Source of the DNA: Acheta domesticus
Taxonomy: Eukaryota > Arthropoda > Insecta > Orthoptera > Gryllidae
Direction of reading: 5' to 3'
NCBI GenBank assembly: GCA_031308135.1
Contig: JAHLJT010000631.1
Coordinates: 225,007,654-225,071,653, forward strand
Length of the DNA: 64,000 nucleotides
In this document: in pieces, positions 11,215 to 23,280 of the stretch
How the letters are laid out: every line of letters begins with the position of its first letter
How positions within the stretch are numbered: position 1 is the stretch's first letter
Position numbers and translations under genes: made by a program
Notes under the pieces: generated by a model
Told to the model about the DNA's origin: nothing
Database searches by the model: none
The model's input: only the letters and a program-made list of their open reading frames with translations

Positions 11215-11560
11215 ATCCTGCCCTTTCTCGCTCTATTTCCTTTCTCCCTCCCAACCTCTGATCCATTCGCCTTCTCTTCTTCCCAACCTTCCGTCCTCTC
11301 CTCCACGTGCCTTCTCCTCTCGCCCAGTGGCTTTCCCAGCAGGTGGCCGGCGGCGACCTGCGCTCGACCAGAGCTCGCTGCCGTGTTCGCGTTTTATGTG
11401 GCAATAATCCGCGACGTTGCCCGCGTCTCGGGCCCTGCGGCGGCGCCAGCGCTCCTGGCGGCCGCCGCCTGAAAGACGGGATTTAATGCCCGGACCGCCC
11501 GCTCTCCGCTGCCCGCTCGGAAGCCCGCCGCACCGGCCCTCATGACTTCGCCGCGTGAGG
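11215..11560. other. GC-richer patch, no gene
   Basis: A pyrimidine-rich left half (11215-11340) and CpG-rich right half (11341-11560) are seen. Opposed frames of 129 and 142 codons overlap here, but both are compositional and lack domains. Confidence 0.4.
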
Positions 11561-12590
11561 AAATTGGATGTTGAAAGGTGGGGCGTTAAACGGCTAACCG
11601 TTACGAAATAGATTACGTCGTTGAGAGACATTTTGAGTTCAGTTGGCAACGCATGTTGCACGAAAAATAAGACAATGCAATTTGTTCGTACTGATTACAT
11701 TTTTGTAGTGTGCAAATTAACATGTATGAGAGGGTGAAGACGTGGCATAGTCTGATGTAAGCTAGAAAGGAAGGTTTTCGATTCAGAAGGTTTTTTATAA
11801 GACGAATAGTTCATTTTGCCACAAGTGGTGGGTATGAAGTTTGAGCGTATTGAGTCTCAAACTGGAAATACATGAACTCAGAATTTTTGAATACTGCAGT
11901 TCTCAGGAACGTTAACTCAGATATTTTATTTTTATTTTGCGATTTGAAGATTTCATGATTTTAAGACTTAAGATAATTTTCGGAGCCTTTGAATACTTTC
12001 AACTGAAAGAGACATAATTTCCATAGCCCACGCCAATATTCTTTCGTGTTACCATTGTATATTATTTATTCACAATGATTTTAATTGAATTTTGAAAGAA
12101 CGTAGGAGGTTTATTTTTTAGGTTGATTTAAATGTCTATTTGAATGCAGGTAATTTACAAAATTCCATATGAATTTCTAAATACAAATTCCCTATTTTTA
12201 ACGCGCAGTGTTCTAGTTTCATTTTTTAAAAAACTCTTTTCGATGGGTGTGAAAATATAAGCTCTGGCACTCTGTGCATTGCTCATTGCGTTAATCCGTT
12301 CGTTGAAATATGCAGTTTATATTTTGTCGAAAGAGTGAAGCGACAACATCGACATCGATGAATGGAAACGTGGATTACACAACGAAGACTGACCATAAAC
12401 AATCAGTTTATTTAATGCACGTATTACATATATTAATGGATAAACGCGACTCTTAATAAATCATCGTGAAGCGTTAAAGCTGAATGTTGTGCCAAATGGG
12501 CGTAGCCGTTTGAATACTCGCCATCAGATTAGAGAGTAAATCAGTTGGACCACAACAGGTGCTGGAACGCTGGCGTTAATCACATTATGT
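11561..12590. other. AT-rich non-coding sequence
   Basis: About 1 kb with no supported feature. Confidence 0.5.
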
Positions 12591-12718
12591 CAGCCCGTGA
12601 GAATCTCCTCCTCGGTGGTGCAGGCGGCGGGGGCGGGCAGGGGGCGGCAGGGTGAGCGATTGCAGTTCAGTGCCATGCCTTTGGTATCGGTACTATGTTC
12701 CTGTTCCTGTCCTATGGC

Positions 12719-12984
12719 TCGACAGCCCGCTGTGGGCTTTGGCCGACCTGCGGTTACCCAGCCTCTCGGCCATGGGATAAGGGGTTCGTGTGGTTAGCAC
12801 AAAGACATCCCTTCTCCGTATACACTGTTCTTCATAACCTTAGGGTGAGCTTTTTCATCGTCACACAGTGATAGATAGAGGGACATTTGGAAGGAAAGCG
12901 CACAGGTACAATTGGTGTCGGCCGGGAATCGAACCCGGGATTGCGCCGTGGAAAGCGAGCACGCTAACCAACGAACCACCGAGA
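12719..12984 (-). mobile_element. tRNA-derived SINE, family B
   Basis: Read on the minus strand, the 5' head (12984 to 12915) has an A-box region GGTTCGTTGGTTAGCGTGC and a B box GGGTTCGATTCCCGG. The body includes CACTGTGTGACGATG and GCTAACCAC..., and runs down to a GC-rich 3' part near 12725. The same ordered blocks recur at 60823-61082. The acceptor stem does not pair, so this is a SINE head and not a functional tRNA gene. Confidence 0.78.
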
Positions 12985-12989
12985 GAGAC

Positions 12990-13625
12990 AGTATCTGTAC
13001 TGTGCACGGAACAAAAACAAGGCATCTTCTTCTTAGGTTCTGTGAGTTTCTACCAAACTGTCTTGATGTCTTCAAAAGACCATATTTCACAATATTGTGG
13101 GTTTGATCATTATTACACAAATTAAATTGTAAATAAATTTAAACTTTGGCCGATGTTATAGGGTTGTAATATCGTTGATCTAAAAACGTCTCTCTTATTA
13201 TAAAGTAATGTTACTTGTTTAGTTTCCAATATTTACAAAACTTCTTTAGTGAGAATTGCATTAACGTAATTACATACGAACTTCAGCACATCTCGTGCAA
13301 TACCTACACATAAAAAAATAATACCATAGGTTAAGGATATACAGGAATATACTGTGGCGAAATCACGAGTATTTCGACATATTCTAAGTGGTTTAATTAG
13401 AGAATATTTAAAATACAACATTTTTACCTAAACTATACAATTCTTACGATATAATTTCGTCTGTTGATATCTGAATTTCACATACATGACGATTATACAG
13501 ATAAGTTGGTAAATTTATGTATAATTCGTTGTATACTTCTCAGTTTACCATCCAGATTAAAGCTGTAATTACATCAATTCGAAAATATTAAAATGTGTCA
13601 TATTGGAATTTGTAGTTTTATCAGT
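12990..13625. other. AT-rich non-coding sequence
   Basis: No supported gene. Short open frames at 13233-13421 have no recognisable motif. Confidence 0.5.
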
Positions 13626-13628
13626 TTT

Positions 13629-13708
13629 GACTTCTTGGCTGTTCGGGTGACGCCGCGTCGTCGACCTCTCAGCCAACGACGCGGCGTCACTTGGACAGCC
13701 AAGAAGTC
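13629..13708. repeat. 80-bp near-perfect hairpin
   Basis: GACTTCTTGGCTGT (13629-13642) pairs perfectly with 13695-13708, and GTGACGCCGCGTCGT (13647-13661) pairs perfectly with 13676-13690. A 4-bp partly paired bulge separates the two stems and the loop is 14 nt. It is isolated in AT-rich DNA with a GC-rich inner stem. It could be a precursor-like RNA hairpin, a cruciform or a tiny MITE; no target duplication was recognised. Confidence 0.9.
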
Positions 13709-13719
13709 ATGGACTTGAG

Positions 13720-15120
13720 CCACGGAGTTTTATTAGAGTTTTCTTTTTGTTGTTTGTGTGTTATGGATCATTTATTCTTAAAATTGTTGTATTGCAGTAG
13801 ATTTTCTGCGCAAAGTTTGTGTCATCCACGGCGCATCTGAATCAGTGTCAACTATTTGGAGGACACGGAACGCCTGTATCCGCATGTACTGTGTGTGTGT
13901 TTATGAAAATAATTGCGTTCCGTCTTGATATTTCAGTGCTGTGAAGTATTTTCCTATGAAGTATTCACACATGTAACGAATGTGAAATCTGAGGAGGTGT
14001 GGATTCAAACGAGTTAGAATGATGTGTTGAAGTATCTAGTATTTGTTTCGTGAATTTAAAAGTACTCGAATGTGATTTATATCTATTATAATTCAAATAA
14101 ACAAAATTTATTTTATATTATTTTATTTCAATCCAATGTGTGTTTTATGTCATATGCATATTGCAGTCTTTATGTCAGCAAATAAGTATAATTCGTCAGA
14201 ACTTGATCACACAATTGTGACCAATTATTGAAATTTTTCATTCAACTTCTAAAATGAAACTAAATTTATAAACCTCACGCATTAACTCAACAGGTCATAT
14301 TTAATATTATATATAAGTATTGAACTATTTTCAGCGATTTTAATTTCATTTTATCAACAATCCGTGAAATGCACGAGGTCATACTGTTATGCCAGCTTTT
14401 TCTTTACCACGTGACACTTTTTTTATTTTTCATTACAGAATACGTTAAATTCATTCTCTCTGGTTTACCAATATAATTGACGCCGTCACCGAGAACGGGG
14501 GCATGCAAACAAATAAAGAGAATCCTTGCATAACGTGTTGAGCGCTCTGAAAATTGCAGTGTCGCTTATCGAGATCGCAGGTCTCTAAATCTGATGAAAA
14601 TATTTCATGCAACGTTTTCCCTTAGGAATGCTTGAATGTTATTACATCCAAATTAAAAAATATAATTTTTCGTATCGATAACCCGATAGTCAATCAGTAA
14701 CATACACACGAATTCATATGAAAATTTTAATTCTGAGGCAGTGTAGTATATTGTCAAATAAAATTTTCTCGAGTTATATTTAAAGATATTAAAAATAATT
14801 CATATCAGTTTAATCACAATCTAAAAATTTGATTGAGATTACACACAATGCGCCAATAGTCTGTAATATGTTTCCATGTTTCATGCGTTTCAATCGTTGA
14901 AAATCGATTCCTAGTGCATCCAATATTACACAAAATTCTTAAAACAAAAGGAAAATGAATCGTTGATGAATTGATCATCTTAGATCTAATGTAACTACAG
15001 AAACGTGAGTTATAACATATAATAATTTAAAACTTTAATTGATTGAATTTATCAGAGATAGTTTCGGGCATATTAATATTAGTTTGGTCTATGTGGATAG
15101 ATGTAAAACACATTAATAAA
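13720..15120. other. AT-rich non-coding sequence
   Basis: About 1.4 kb without supported features. Confidence 0.5.
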
Positions 15121-15990
15121 TTGAATTCATCTTTTAGCCCAATTGCCCCGCCAGTCAACATTCGGATGGAGGAGATGATGAAGAATGATAACAAATGAAG
15201 GCATTAAAGAGAGTTTCGAGTACATTACTATTAGTTTTGGTGGATTCGTGGTCCACAACACGCGCAGTTGGAAATCACATGACAACCTGGTGCCACGAGA
15301 GTATTAGTGACCCTAGGTTTCGTGGTACCCCCAATAATGCACCCTCCACCCCACCCTCTGCCCCTAGTAGGCGGCCTGCGAAGTGAGAAGCCGACGTTGA
15401 TTACTCCTATTGTGCGACCTGAAGGGCGATGCTTGCACCTGTAGATTAAAGCTCACATAACGTCAATAGTTCCAAGTTTTCAGTGCTTCTGTGTCCCACT
15501 TTTCACTTATCAGTTTTTTCAATTCAATTAGTGTTTTGTTTAAAGTGTGTGTTATGGTTATGGGTCGTAAGATTAAAATCTCCTTGTGTAGCTGTAGTGA
15601 CTGCGTATAAGGATTTTTGTTGTTCCGTCATTACGTAACAATCCAAAGGTTTTTATGAGTAGCATAAAATAATCATCGTTGCGATAAAGTGGCTGAAGAA
15701 AATAGGAGTTCTCAAATTCAAGTAATTCAAATAATAAGAATTCTCAATGAACCTGAAATCCCTATCACGTATCTGGTTGGATTTCATTATTTTTTGTAAA
15801 TAACAGATACAAGAAAGTTTGTTTTGCTTCATCTAGTTTTGTGCGTACATAAACAGCAAATATACGAATAAGTTCTCCCAATAATTAATCTCAATTGAAT
15901 ACATAGAGGTACCTCCAAACCGCTAAGTTACTGCACTTGTGCGTAGATCAATAAAAAACATAAAATATCGAATTTGACGGAATAAAGGAA
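15121..15990. other. Mixed-composition non-coding sequence
   Basis: A modestly GC-richer patch (15240-15430) lies in AT-rich DNA. Nothing else is recognised. Confidence 0.4.
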
Positions 15991-15999
15991 TGAGTCAGA

Positions 16000-16960
16000 G
16001 CTTCCTGTCTCCAGGGACTCCACATCCCCCGTGTGCATTCCCTCGCCCACGGGAGCGAGGGGGTTGACCACCCTCTTATCCGCCTTGCAGTCGCCGTCGT
16101 CAAGGGGCGCGCCGCGCCGCGCCGCGCCGCGCCGCGCCGCGCCGCGCCGCGTCGCACCGGCTGCTCGCGCCTCATAACCGGAGGCTAACCCGATTACGGG
16201 CGGCCGGGTCGCCCCCGCGCTCTAAGAGATTGCACCTGGGCACCGCCGCGCCGCGCCACGCGCGCGCCGCGGTCTCCGCTTCTAATCCCGAGATTGCGAT
16301 ATGCAATTTGGCGCCCGGAAGCGAGCGCCGAGTAATGGAAGCTCGGGACGGCGGCGCTGGCGGTGGCAGTGGTGGAGGGGGGCGGGGACGGCACTAGGGT
16401 TGACGGCGGGGGCGGTGCTGGTGTGGACGGCGGGGGCGGTGAGGGCGGCGGGGAGGATGACGGCGGAGGTGGTAGGGGTTGAAGCGATTGTGGAAGCGGT
16501 GAGGTAGGCAGGGACGAGGGTTGGAGGAAGCTGCATAGGGCGGCAGGGATAAGGGGTGGCGGATTCTGCGTTGAACGTTGGGGGCGGCCGGGTTGGTGGG
16601 AGCAGCGGGGGAAGCGGGAGCGGCGGGGATAACGGAGGCGGCGGGGGGACGGAAGCGGGGACGGGAGCGGCGAGATTAGCGGTGGAGGCGGCGTGGGGGG
16701 AGAGGTGACTGGTGATAAAGGCTGTGGCGACTAAGATGAGAGGGGGTCGTCTGAAAGGGACCGCAAGCCCCCGTCGTCGCAACGGCGGACACGCCCCCCG
16801 GGCAAAGGTGCGGGAAAGAAGGGCTAGAGATCGCGTGGTGATTTCCAGGTGCGCCCGTGACCTGGCAAACAAAAGATAGGGATAAGGTGGAGCTGACACG
16901 TGCGGCAAAAGTAACGGCGCGGCGTTTAAACGGTGCTGGTTTGTGGCAAAGTTAACATCA
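16000..16960. other. GC-rich island, G-rich on the + strand
   Basis: A pentanucleotide array lies at the left. From about 16340 to 16720, G-rich GGCGG/GGGGA sequence on the + strand has potential for G-quadruplexes. The 229-codon minus-strand frame is Pro/Ala/Ser/Thr-rich, as composition predicts. No promoter motif is defined. Confidence 0.5.
16108..16151. repeat. (GCGCC)n pentanucleotide array
   Basis: About 8-9 perfect GCGCC units. The reverse-complement pentamer array occurs at 54923-54962. Confidence 0.93.
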
Positions 16961-16969
16961 AATTGAGGC

Positions 16970-18040
16970 AAAATTGATCTCTACTGTTGTAATTGATTTT
17001 ACATTCACTACATTTACTCGTAGTTTCTAATTTCTCTAAAATTGCGTTCTGATTCTGTTCGAAAGATTTGATTTTCTTTGCCATTCACAAACTTTCTGTG
17101 TAATTATATTAGTAACGCCCTGAAGAGAGGCTTTAGACAAGAAACAGGTTATATTTTCAACTATCCATTGTCGATAAATATTTGAAAATTAGTTTTTGTA
17201 GAGAGCTGGAAGAGCAATCCTTACAGGCTGCGCGTCTGCATTAATAAATATATTATTATTATTATTATTATTATTATTGTTTGTAAAAGTCTAAGAAAGT
17301 ATTAGTATTGAAATCCTTGGTGTTTCAATATTTAGCATTAGGTGAAATAATTGCTTAAATGCATTTATAAAAGACCAGCACGTAATGACAATCTGAATTT
17401 AAGATATTATGGACTCTAATAAATGTTTTTTGTAAACTTAAAAAAACAATCAAACATTTTGGAGAGTCAATAAGAAGAGAGAACAAAGTTTCTATTCTGT
17501 AGATATTCTGTAGATAGACAAAATAGGAAGCGCATAAACTGAGTGATCTAGAAAATGTTCACAAATCATTTAATAAGGTGGCTGGGATAAATTTTGTACG
17601 ATTACGTATTTCTCAAAGAAGTTGATTTGTTTTTAGCATGATTTTCAAAATTTGGAATTGTTTCCAATTAAATATAAATTGTGCAATAAATATCATTTGT
17701 TTGTTGGAAATGTTAATTTTCATCTCTAAATTGTGAAAAGCACAAAGAAACACAATATTAACACCTGACTATCGGAATGATCGTTCAAACTGATATACAA
17801 TACATGTATTAATGATGAAAAATTATATTATTCCTTAATAGAGAAGCTATAATAACATTCTTTCTGCAAAATATACTTTCCCAATTGCAAAATTAGAATG
17901 CTTATCTAATATGACGTCGATCGTTAAAATAATGAAGTAAACAACTACTTTCATAATGAAAAGCTGTTACATCTCGCTGTAAGAAAACGTGCATCATTAT
18001 TTTTCACTAGGTTTTTTTCTAAACGATCTGTTCTCGTCTC
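16970..18040. other. AT-rich non-coding sequence
   Basis: It includes the (ATT)n microsatellite listed separately; otherwise nothing is supported. Confidence 0.5.
17250..17279. repeat. (ATT)n microsatellite
   Basis: About nine ATT units. The adjacent AATAAATA suggests an A/T-rich retroposon tail, but no head was found. Confidence 0.9.
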
Positions 18041-19070
18041 TGGCAAAATAGAGCTGAAAATGGTCCTGGCTCTGGGAAGTCAATTGTCTGAACTTTCCGC
18101 GCGCCGGAGTGGGATTTGAGAGAGCTAGCCCTTCTCCTTGCTAGATCTTTGTCTTGCTTTTCATAAGAGCGCACGGCACCGGCCACGTGTAAGCGAATTG
18201 GTTGTCTCCGCGAGACCGCACAGGCATCTTAATCGCGCTCCACATCTAGAGTGTATGCACTTCTAGGGTCGTTCCAGGTAGCACAGAGGGTTGCTTACCG
18301 TGCTTTTGGGCAGGGTTTTGTGTTAGACTTTTGCATAAGGTAACAATGCTTTGGCGTCGCTATTTAGTCATAATACTGCGACACATTCCGTACCTCCATG
18401 TACCTGGAAATTAATTTTTTATTGTCCCGGACAAGATAATTATTAGAGGTCTCGGATACTATTCTTTCTAAGTACCATGCGGATGAAAAAGACAATTTTG
18501 GGGGAAAGTGAAAAGAAATGTTCTTGATAAAAGAAGAATATTTTTGGAAACTTATCAGTTTTAGTTCGTATATCTAAATTACATACCTGTATATTAGCTT
18601 TTCATTTCAGGTTTGAATTAATTGTGTTGTTTCCCCTTCCAACCCCCTCGTGTCGACTGCCTAGTAACCAAATTCCGTTAAATATTCTTCAAATTTTGTA
18701 ATGACATAATTTTGAAATTTTAAAATTTGTTAACTCTGTTAATCCTGGAAGTTACCGTAATATATTTGGTTAAAAAAGTGTATTCATCTCATTGAATTGT
18801 AGATTTTCTGCCATTAATTTTATTAAAACTAAATTTACGATAACCTTGCTTCCTTGTTCACTATTTACTCATTCTTTCTCATTCTGTGCGGATTCATAAA
18901 AAATTGTTCCTTGCACAAGGCAAACATTTTATCCCTCTTCCATCCCTACATACATTATTCTTGCTCAACGAGTCCAGTTTCATTCAAATTCCCTGCACGC
19001 TTTACACCTTTACTTATATCAAAACACCCTCTATTCATTAATTAACACTCATCATTTCGCACAGTCACGA
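18041..19070. other. Non-coding, GC-intermediate at the left
   Basis: 18041-18320 is GC-intermediate; the rest is AT-rich. No gene, RNA or family member is recognised. Confidence 0.4.
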
Positions 19071-19203
19071 TCTCTTGACACAGAATGACTACGTTTTGTC
19101 CCACGAATCACCCAAGCTCGCCGTGAGTCACCGGGTTTCATTCAAGTGCACACCCCATCCCCAGAGGAATCATCTCTCTTTCTCTCTCTCTCTCTCGCTC
19201 TTC

Positions 19204-20300
19204 GCCCGCCGCGCCGCCCCTGGCTCGTCCACGGGCTCCCAGAGCGCCTGCCGCATTAGCACCCGGGGCGTCACGGCACGCCCACTCGCCCGCCCACACG
19301 TTCGTCCACCCATTTGCCCACCCAATCGCCTACCCATTCGCCCGCCCGCCCATTCACCCTCCCCCCCCCCGCCCGCTCATTCGCCCTCCCACCCGCCCGC
19401 CGATTCGCCTACCGATTCTCCCGCCCATTCGCTTGGCCATTCGGTTGCCCACTTGTTTGCTCACTCGCTTACCCACTCCCCCATCCACTCGCCCGCTTGT
19501 CCGCTCGCCCGCTGGCCCGTTCGCCCGCCTGCCGCGCCGCACGCTGCTCGTCCACGGGTCCCCACAGCGCCTGCCGCATTAGTACCCGGGGCATTAGTAC
19601 CCGGCACGCCCGCCCACCCATTCGCCGCCCGCCCACCCTTTCGCCCACGCCTGCCCATTCGCCGCCCGCCCACCCATTCGCCCACGCCCGCCCATTCGCC
19701 GCCCGCCCACCCGTTCGCTGCCCGCCCACCCATTCGCCCACGCCCGCCCATTCGCCGCCCGCCCACCCGTTCGCCGCCCGCCCACCCATTCGCCCACGCC
19801 CGCCCATTCGCCGCCCGCCCACCCGTTCGCCGCCCGCCCACCCATTCGCCCACGCCCGCCCATTCGCCGCCCGCCCACCCGTTCGCCGCCCGCCCACCCA
19901 TTCGCCCACGCCCGCCCATTCGCCGCCCGCCCACCCGTTTCGCCGCCCGCCCACCCATTCACCCACGCCCGCCCATTCGCCGCCCGCCCACCCATTCGCC
20001 CACGCCCGCCCATTCGCCCACGCCCGCCCATTCGCCCACCGCTCGCCCATTCGCCCGCCCTCCCGCCCATTCGCCCACCGCCCACCCTTCGCCCGCCTTC
20101 CCGCCCATTTGCCCACCGCCCGCATATTCGCCTGCCCTCCCGCTCATTCGCCCACCCAATCGCTCGCCGATTCGCTTGGCCATTCGTTTGCCCACTTGCT
20201 TGCCCACTCGCCCGCTTGCCCGTTCGCCCACCCGCTGTGCCGCCCGTTGCTCGCCCGCGGGCTCCCAGAGCGCCTGCCGCATTAGCGCCCAGGGCGTCGC
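19204..20300 (+). repeat. Macro-repeat: three anchor copies bracketing two minisatellite blocks
   Basis: A GC-rich anchor of about 64 bp, with core AGCGCCTGCCGCATTAG, occurs at 19204-19285, 19524-19610 and 20225-20300. Between the anchors lie arrays built from GCCCGCCCATTC-type subunits. The arrangement anchor-array-anchor-array-anchor implies duplication of a whole module followed by unequal expansion of the second array. Frames of more than 300 codons on both strands are artefacts of stop-free sequence. Confidence 0.82.
19606..20050. repeat. Higher-order minisatellite, 56-bp period
   Basis: CCCACGCCCGCC recurs at 19681, 19737 and 19793 and onward at 56-bp spacing. Each 56-bp unit consists of three related subunits of about 19, 18 and 19 bp distinguished by CCATTC versus CCGTTC. 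Edges decay into irregular variants. Confidence 0.9.
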
Positions 20301-20540
20301 GACGCGACGCGACGCGCCCCCCCCCCCGCCCGGAGGCGGCCCCGCTGAGCCGACAGCGGCGGCGCTGGGCGCGTGCAGGCTGACGGGACTTATCCCGGCG
20401 CCGCCCCCCGGGCGACTTCCTGTCCCGGCCCCGGAAAGCCCCGGCGCCGCCGCTTCTGACATCCGGCTTCGATGGGCGACTCCGGGAAGTGGGTCGCTGC
20501 AAGCGCGGAACGAGGCGGCGAGCGGTGCGGAAGTTTGGAA
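20301..20540. other. CpG-dense right shoulder of the 19-20 kb island
   Basis: A GACGC run at 20301-20316 and a C-run precede CpG-dense sequence, which ends abruptly in T-rich DNA at about 20560. No gene is recognised. Confidence 0.4.
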
Positions 20541-20559
20541 ACGCGTGCGTCGAAAGTTT

Positions 20560-21838
20560 GTTTCTTTCGTAATCATTTTCTTTGTTCAATTTTTGAAGTT
20601 TTATTTTTTTTGTTTATATATTTTTCAGTAATTTTGTTTTATTTCTTTTCTTCATTTTTATTGTCTGTTCTTATTTAGCGATCTCGAAAGATAAATAAAA
20701 TAGTTTGTTTCGTTATTTAGTACTCTTTTTGTACTCTGACTTCGTGATCATCACTAGTAGATATTGACGAGAGTTCTGCGTTGGTGAAATTGAGATTAAT
20801 GTTTGCGGAAAACAAGAAGAGTTTCAATAAAATGGATCGTATAACTCACAAATTCTGCATGCACGGATTTGTGTTTGAAAACAACTTTGCATTCCCATTT
20901 ATTACTGTCTGATCGGTGACAACATAATGTGTACACTCAAATCGTTGCTAAGTTTTTTTGTGGTTTTGTTTCCCAGATATGCATCAATCTCAGAATGTTC
21001 AGCGATGTTTTTATTTTTAATGCTCAGGCTCTGGTAAAGTCTGCATTAACATGGCCTGGGCGTTGGCTACATTGTTGGGGATTTCCTAATTGCCATAATT
21101 ATGGGCACCCAATCCAAAAGAGTAATTTTAATTTCTGTATTCACAGCCAGATATTACCAGAACCACAGTCTGAGCAAAAATTATCTCATTTGTCCATATC
21201 AAATGTTCTCATTTCGTGCATGAGCAGATACCAAATATGATTAGGACGGGAATTGTCTGAAATTTTTGTTTCCGGGTGTTAATTCAGGGGTCTTTTGTAT
21301 CGAAAATTTAGTATTCTCATTTTAAAACTTGTTGATAATGTTTTCCAGAGTTGTTGAATCGTTTCTTTCTTCATTGTTCTGCAGCAGTAAAGTGCTGCAT
21401 ATTCATTTATAGTATAAATTAACCGATGTAATTTTCAGTGATGTAATAAACAAAATGTATCAGTTTAATATAAGGATGCAGTTTTTTCTGTGTAACAAAG
21501 TTTTATTGCATATATTTAGTTTGTTGTATTTCTACTAAGTTTGCAGATGTATTATTGAGTTTATTCACAATCAACTACAATTATTTTTAATAATTATTAT
21601 TGTTTGAAATGTTTTATTGAGAAAAAATTGTTATTAAATATTTTCCTTTATACGCAATAAATTTACATTAATATAAATAAATAGGATAAAATACAGATTT
21701 ACTATAATTAAATAACGTATCCTTCTCCATTTGAACGTTTATATTTTTTCTTGATATTGCTTAAGGTTTTTCATCATAAAAACATTAGTCCCACCTGTGT
21801 CCCGTGAGTGTTCGAGCCAGCATTTAAAACCACCTTTA
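20560..21838. other. AT-rich non-coding sequence
   Basis: T-rich at the start, then AT-rich with no supported gene. The 103-codon frame at 20929-21240 has no recognisable motif. Confidence 0.45.
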
Positions 21839-21840
21839 AA

Positions 21841-22130
21841 AGGCGAGGCGGGGCGGGGCAGGATGGAGCGAGGCGGGGTGGGGTGGGGTGGGGCTAGGCG
21901 GGGCGGGGTGGGGGGAGGGGGTGGGGCGGGGTGGGGTGGTGCTAGGCGGGGTGGAGCGCGTGGGCGAGAGCTGTCGGGGCGCGGGGGCGTGGGCGGAGGC
22001 GAATTGCGCCCCGACGCCCCCGGCGCAGCTGCGCCGCTCGCCCGGCGCGTTCGAAGCCCGGCGCCGGCGCCGCCGCGTGACGAATGGCGACCGCGGCGCC
22101 CCTGCCGGCTCTCGCGCTGACAGGCGCGCG
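21841..22130 (+). repeat. G-rich low-complexity tract and CpG block
   Basis: GGGGCGGGGTGGGG-type repeats at 21843-21958 have many runs of four or more G with short loops, a strong G-quadruplex candidate on the + strand. A CpG-dense block follows to about 22130. The period is irregular, around 5 bp. Confidence 0.85.
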
Positions 22131-22240
22131 CCGGCGGTGTGCCATCGGCACTAACGGACAAATCCTCTTTCCGCCCATCCTCTCACACCAACCAAGGAAA
22201 ATATGAGGTCGTCTAGCCTCCGGACGCTGGGAACTGCTCA

Positions 22241-22720
22241 TTGGTCTACCCTCTGCGGGGGGATTTTTGGTCGTTTTCCATTTTGGCACATCCAGGGCGC
22301 TCGCATTTAATAACTATTGTTGACTCCCGGGTTCGTCGTCGGAGACAGACGCCACGTCTCAGTCATTTTATCAGTTACTTACGTCGTTCCCAGGCGGAGA
22401 GATTATGGGATTCTATTAGTGCGGAAATGAGAAAGAAAATATCGTTACTTCCACCATATTTAGCCGACCTAAATACCAGAGAACGCTACTACGACAATTT
22501 TTGCTGCAGATCGAAAGCTGAGTTTGAATCCTGCGGAAGGAATGAAGATATTCAAATTGTAGTTGTGTCGGAAAGGACGATGGAAAATAAAAACGTATTC
22601 CGTAATATATTCCATATTATTCTAATTTTCATTACAATGAAATTTTTTAATAGAGGGAATCGAAGGAAAATGATTTACCTTAAAATTAAACCCATCGTAT
22701 TGCACCTGTTGATTTCATAA
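22241..22720 (+). CDS. Orphan 159-codon open frame, doubtful
   Basis: This is the longest frame in the window that is not explained by a tandem repeat or GC-rich composition. The first 100 residues have ordinary amino-acid composition with an acidic/basic segment around residues 55-95; the end is hydrophobic and then basic. No domain, signal peptide or homologue is recognised, and no splice or promoter context is clear. It may be chance, or part of an eroded mobile element. Confidence 0.1.
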   Translation: MVYPLRGDFWSFSILAHPGRSHLITIVDSRVRRRRQTPRLSHFISYLRRSQAERLWDSISAEMRKKISLLPPYLADLNTRERYYDNFCCRSKAEFESCGRNEDIQIVVVSERTMENKNVFRNIFHIILIFITMKFFNRGNRRKMIYLKIKPIVLHLLIS

Positions 22721-23280
22721 AAAAAGCCAACCTTGTTGAAATCATCGTTAAAAATTCAATTGATAATTGATAATTATGATGTTTCCGATATGTTTTATTT
22801 TTTAGTAATTTTCGTCACATATTCATTTCGCAGTAAGCACAATTTTCAAACATTATTTATTGGTTGCACTAAGAAAAATAAAAACGTTTTTCAAACCAAC
22901 AAACCCTGTTTTGAGGGAATGCAATCTCTCAAAGGAATTCTTCATGAAAACAAATAAATTCAATAACTTCCTATTAGAGCTGCAATGTTTATCTGTCGAT
23001 ATTAACTTCATATGAAACATAACATCGTAGGTTTTCACGACCCGAGTCAATATGAGAAAAACTTACCGGGCTGGTAGGCCGTGGCCGAGTTGGGCGTAGA
23101 AGGGCCTTTTTTCATACGAAACATTCGAGAACTTAATAGTAAATCGTACTCCATCGTAAGGATGACTAATTGCATTAAATATTTTCGCAAAAACTAAAAA
23201 AAATGAACTAAAAGAGATATATTGAAGCAATAATGTTTGCATTTCAGAAGAAGAGCATCGCTGAAAAACATTAGTTAAGA
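22721..23280. other. AT-rich non-coding sequence
   Basis: No supported feature before the 22-bp satellite begins. Confidence 0.5.

Noticed and set aside
12915..12984. tRNA gene on the minus strand
   Set aside because: A and B boxes are good but the acceptor stem does not pair, and a second copy with the same downstream body shows that it is a SINE head.
19075..20631. Open frames of 518, 331 and 323 codons on both strands
   Set aside because: They run through GC-rich minisatellites without stop codons and yield Pro/Ala/Arg or Gly/Trp/Arg low-complexity sequence with no domain.
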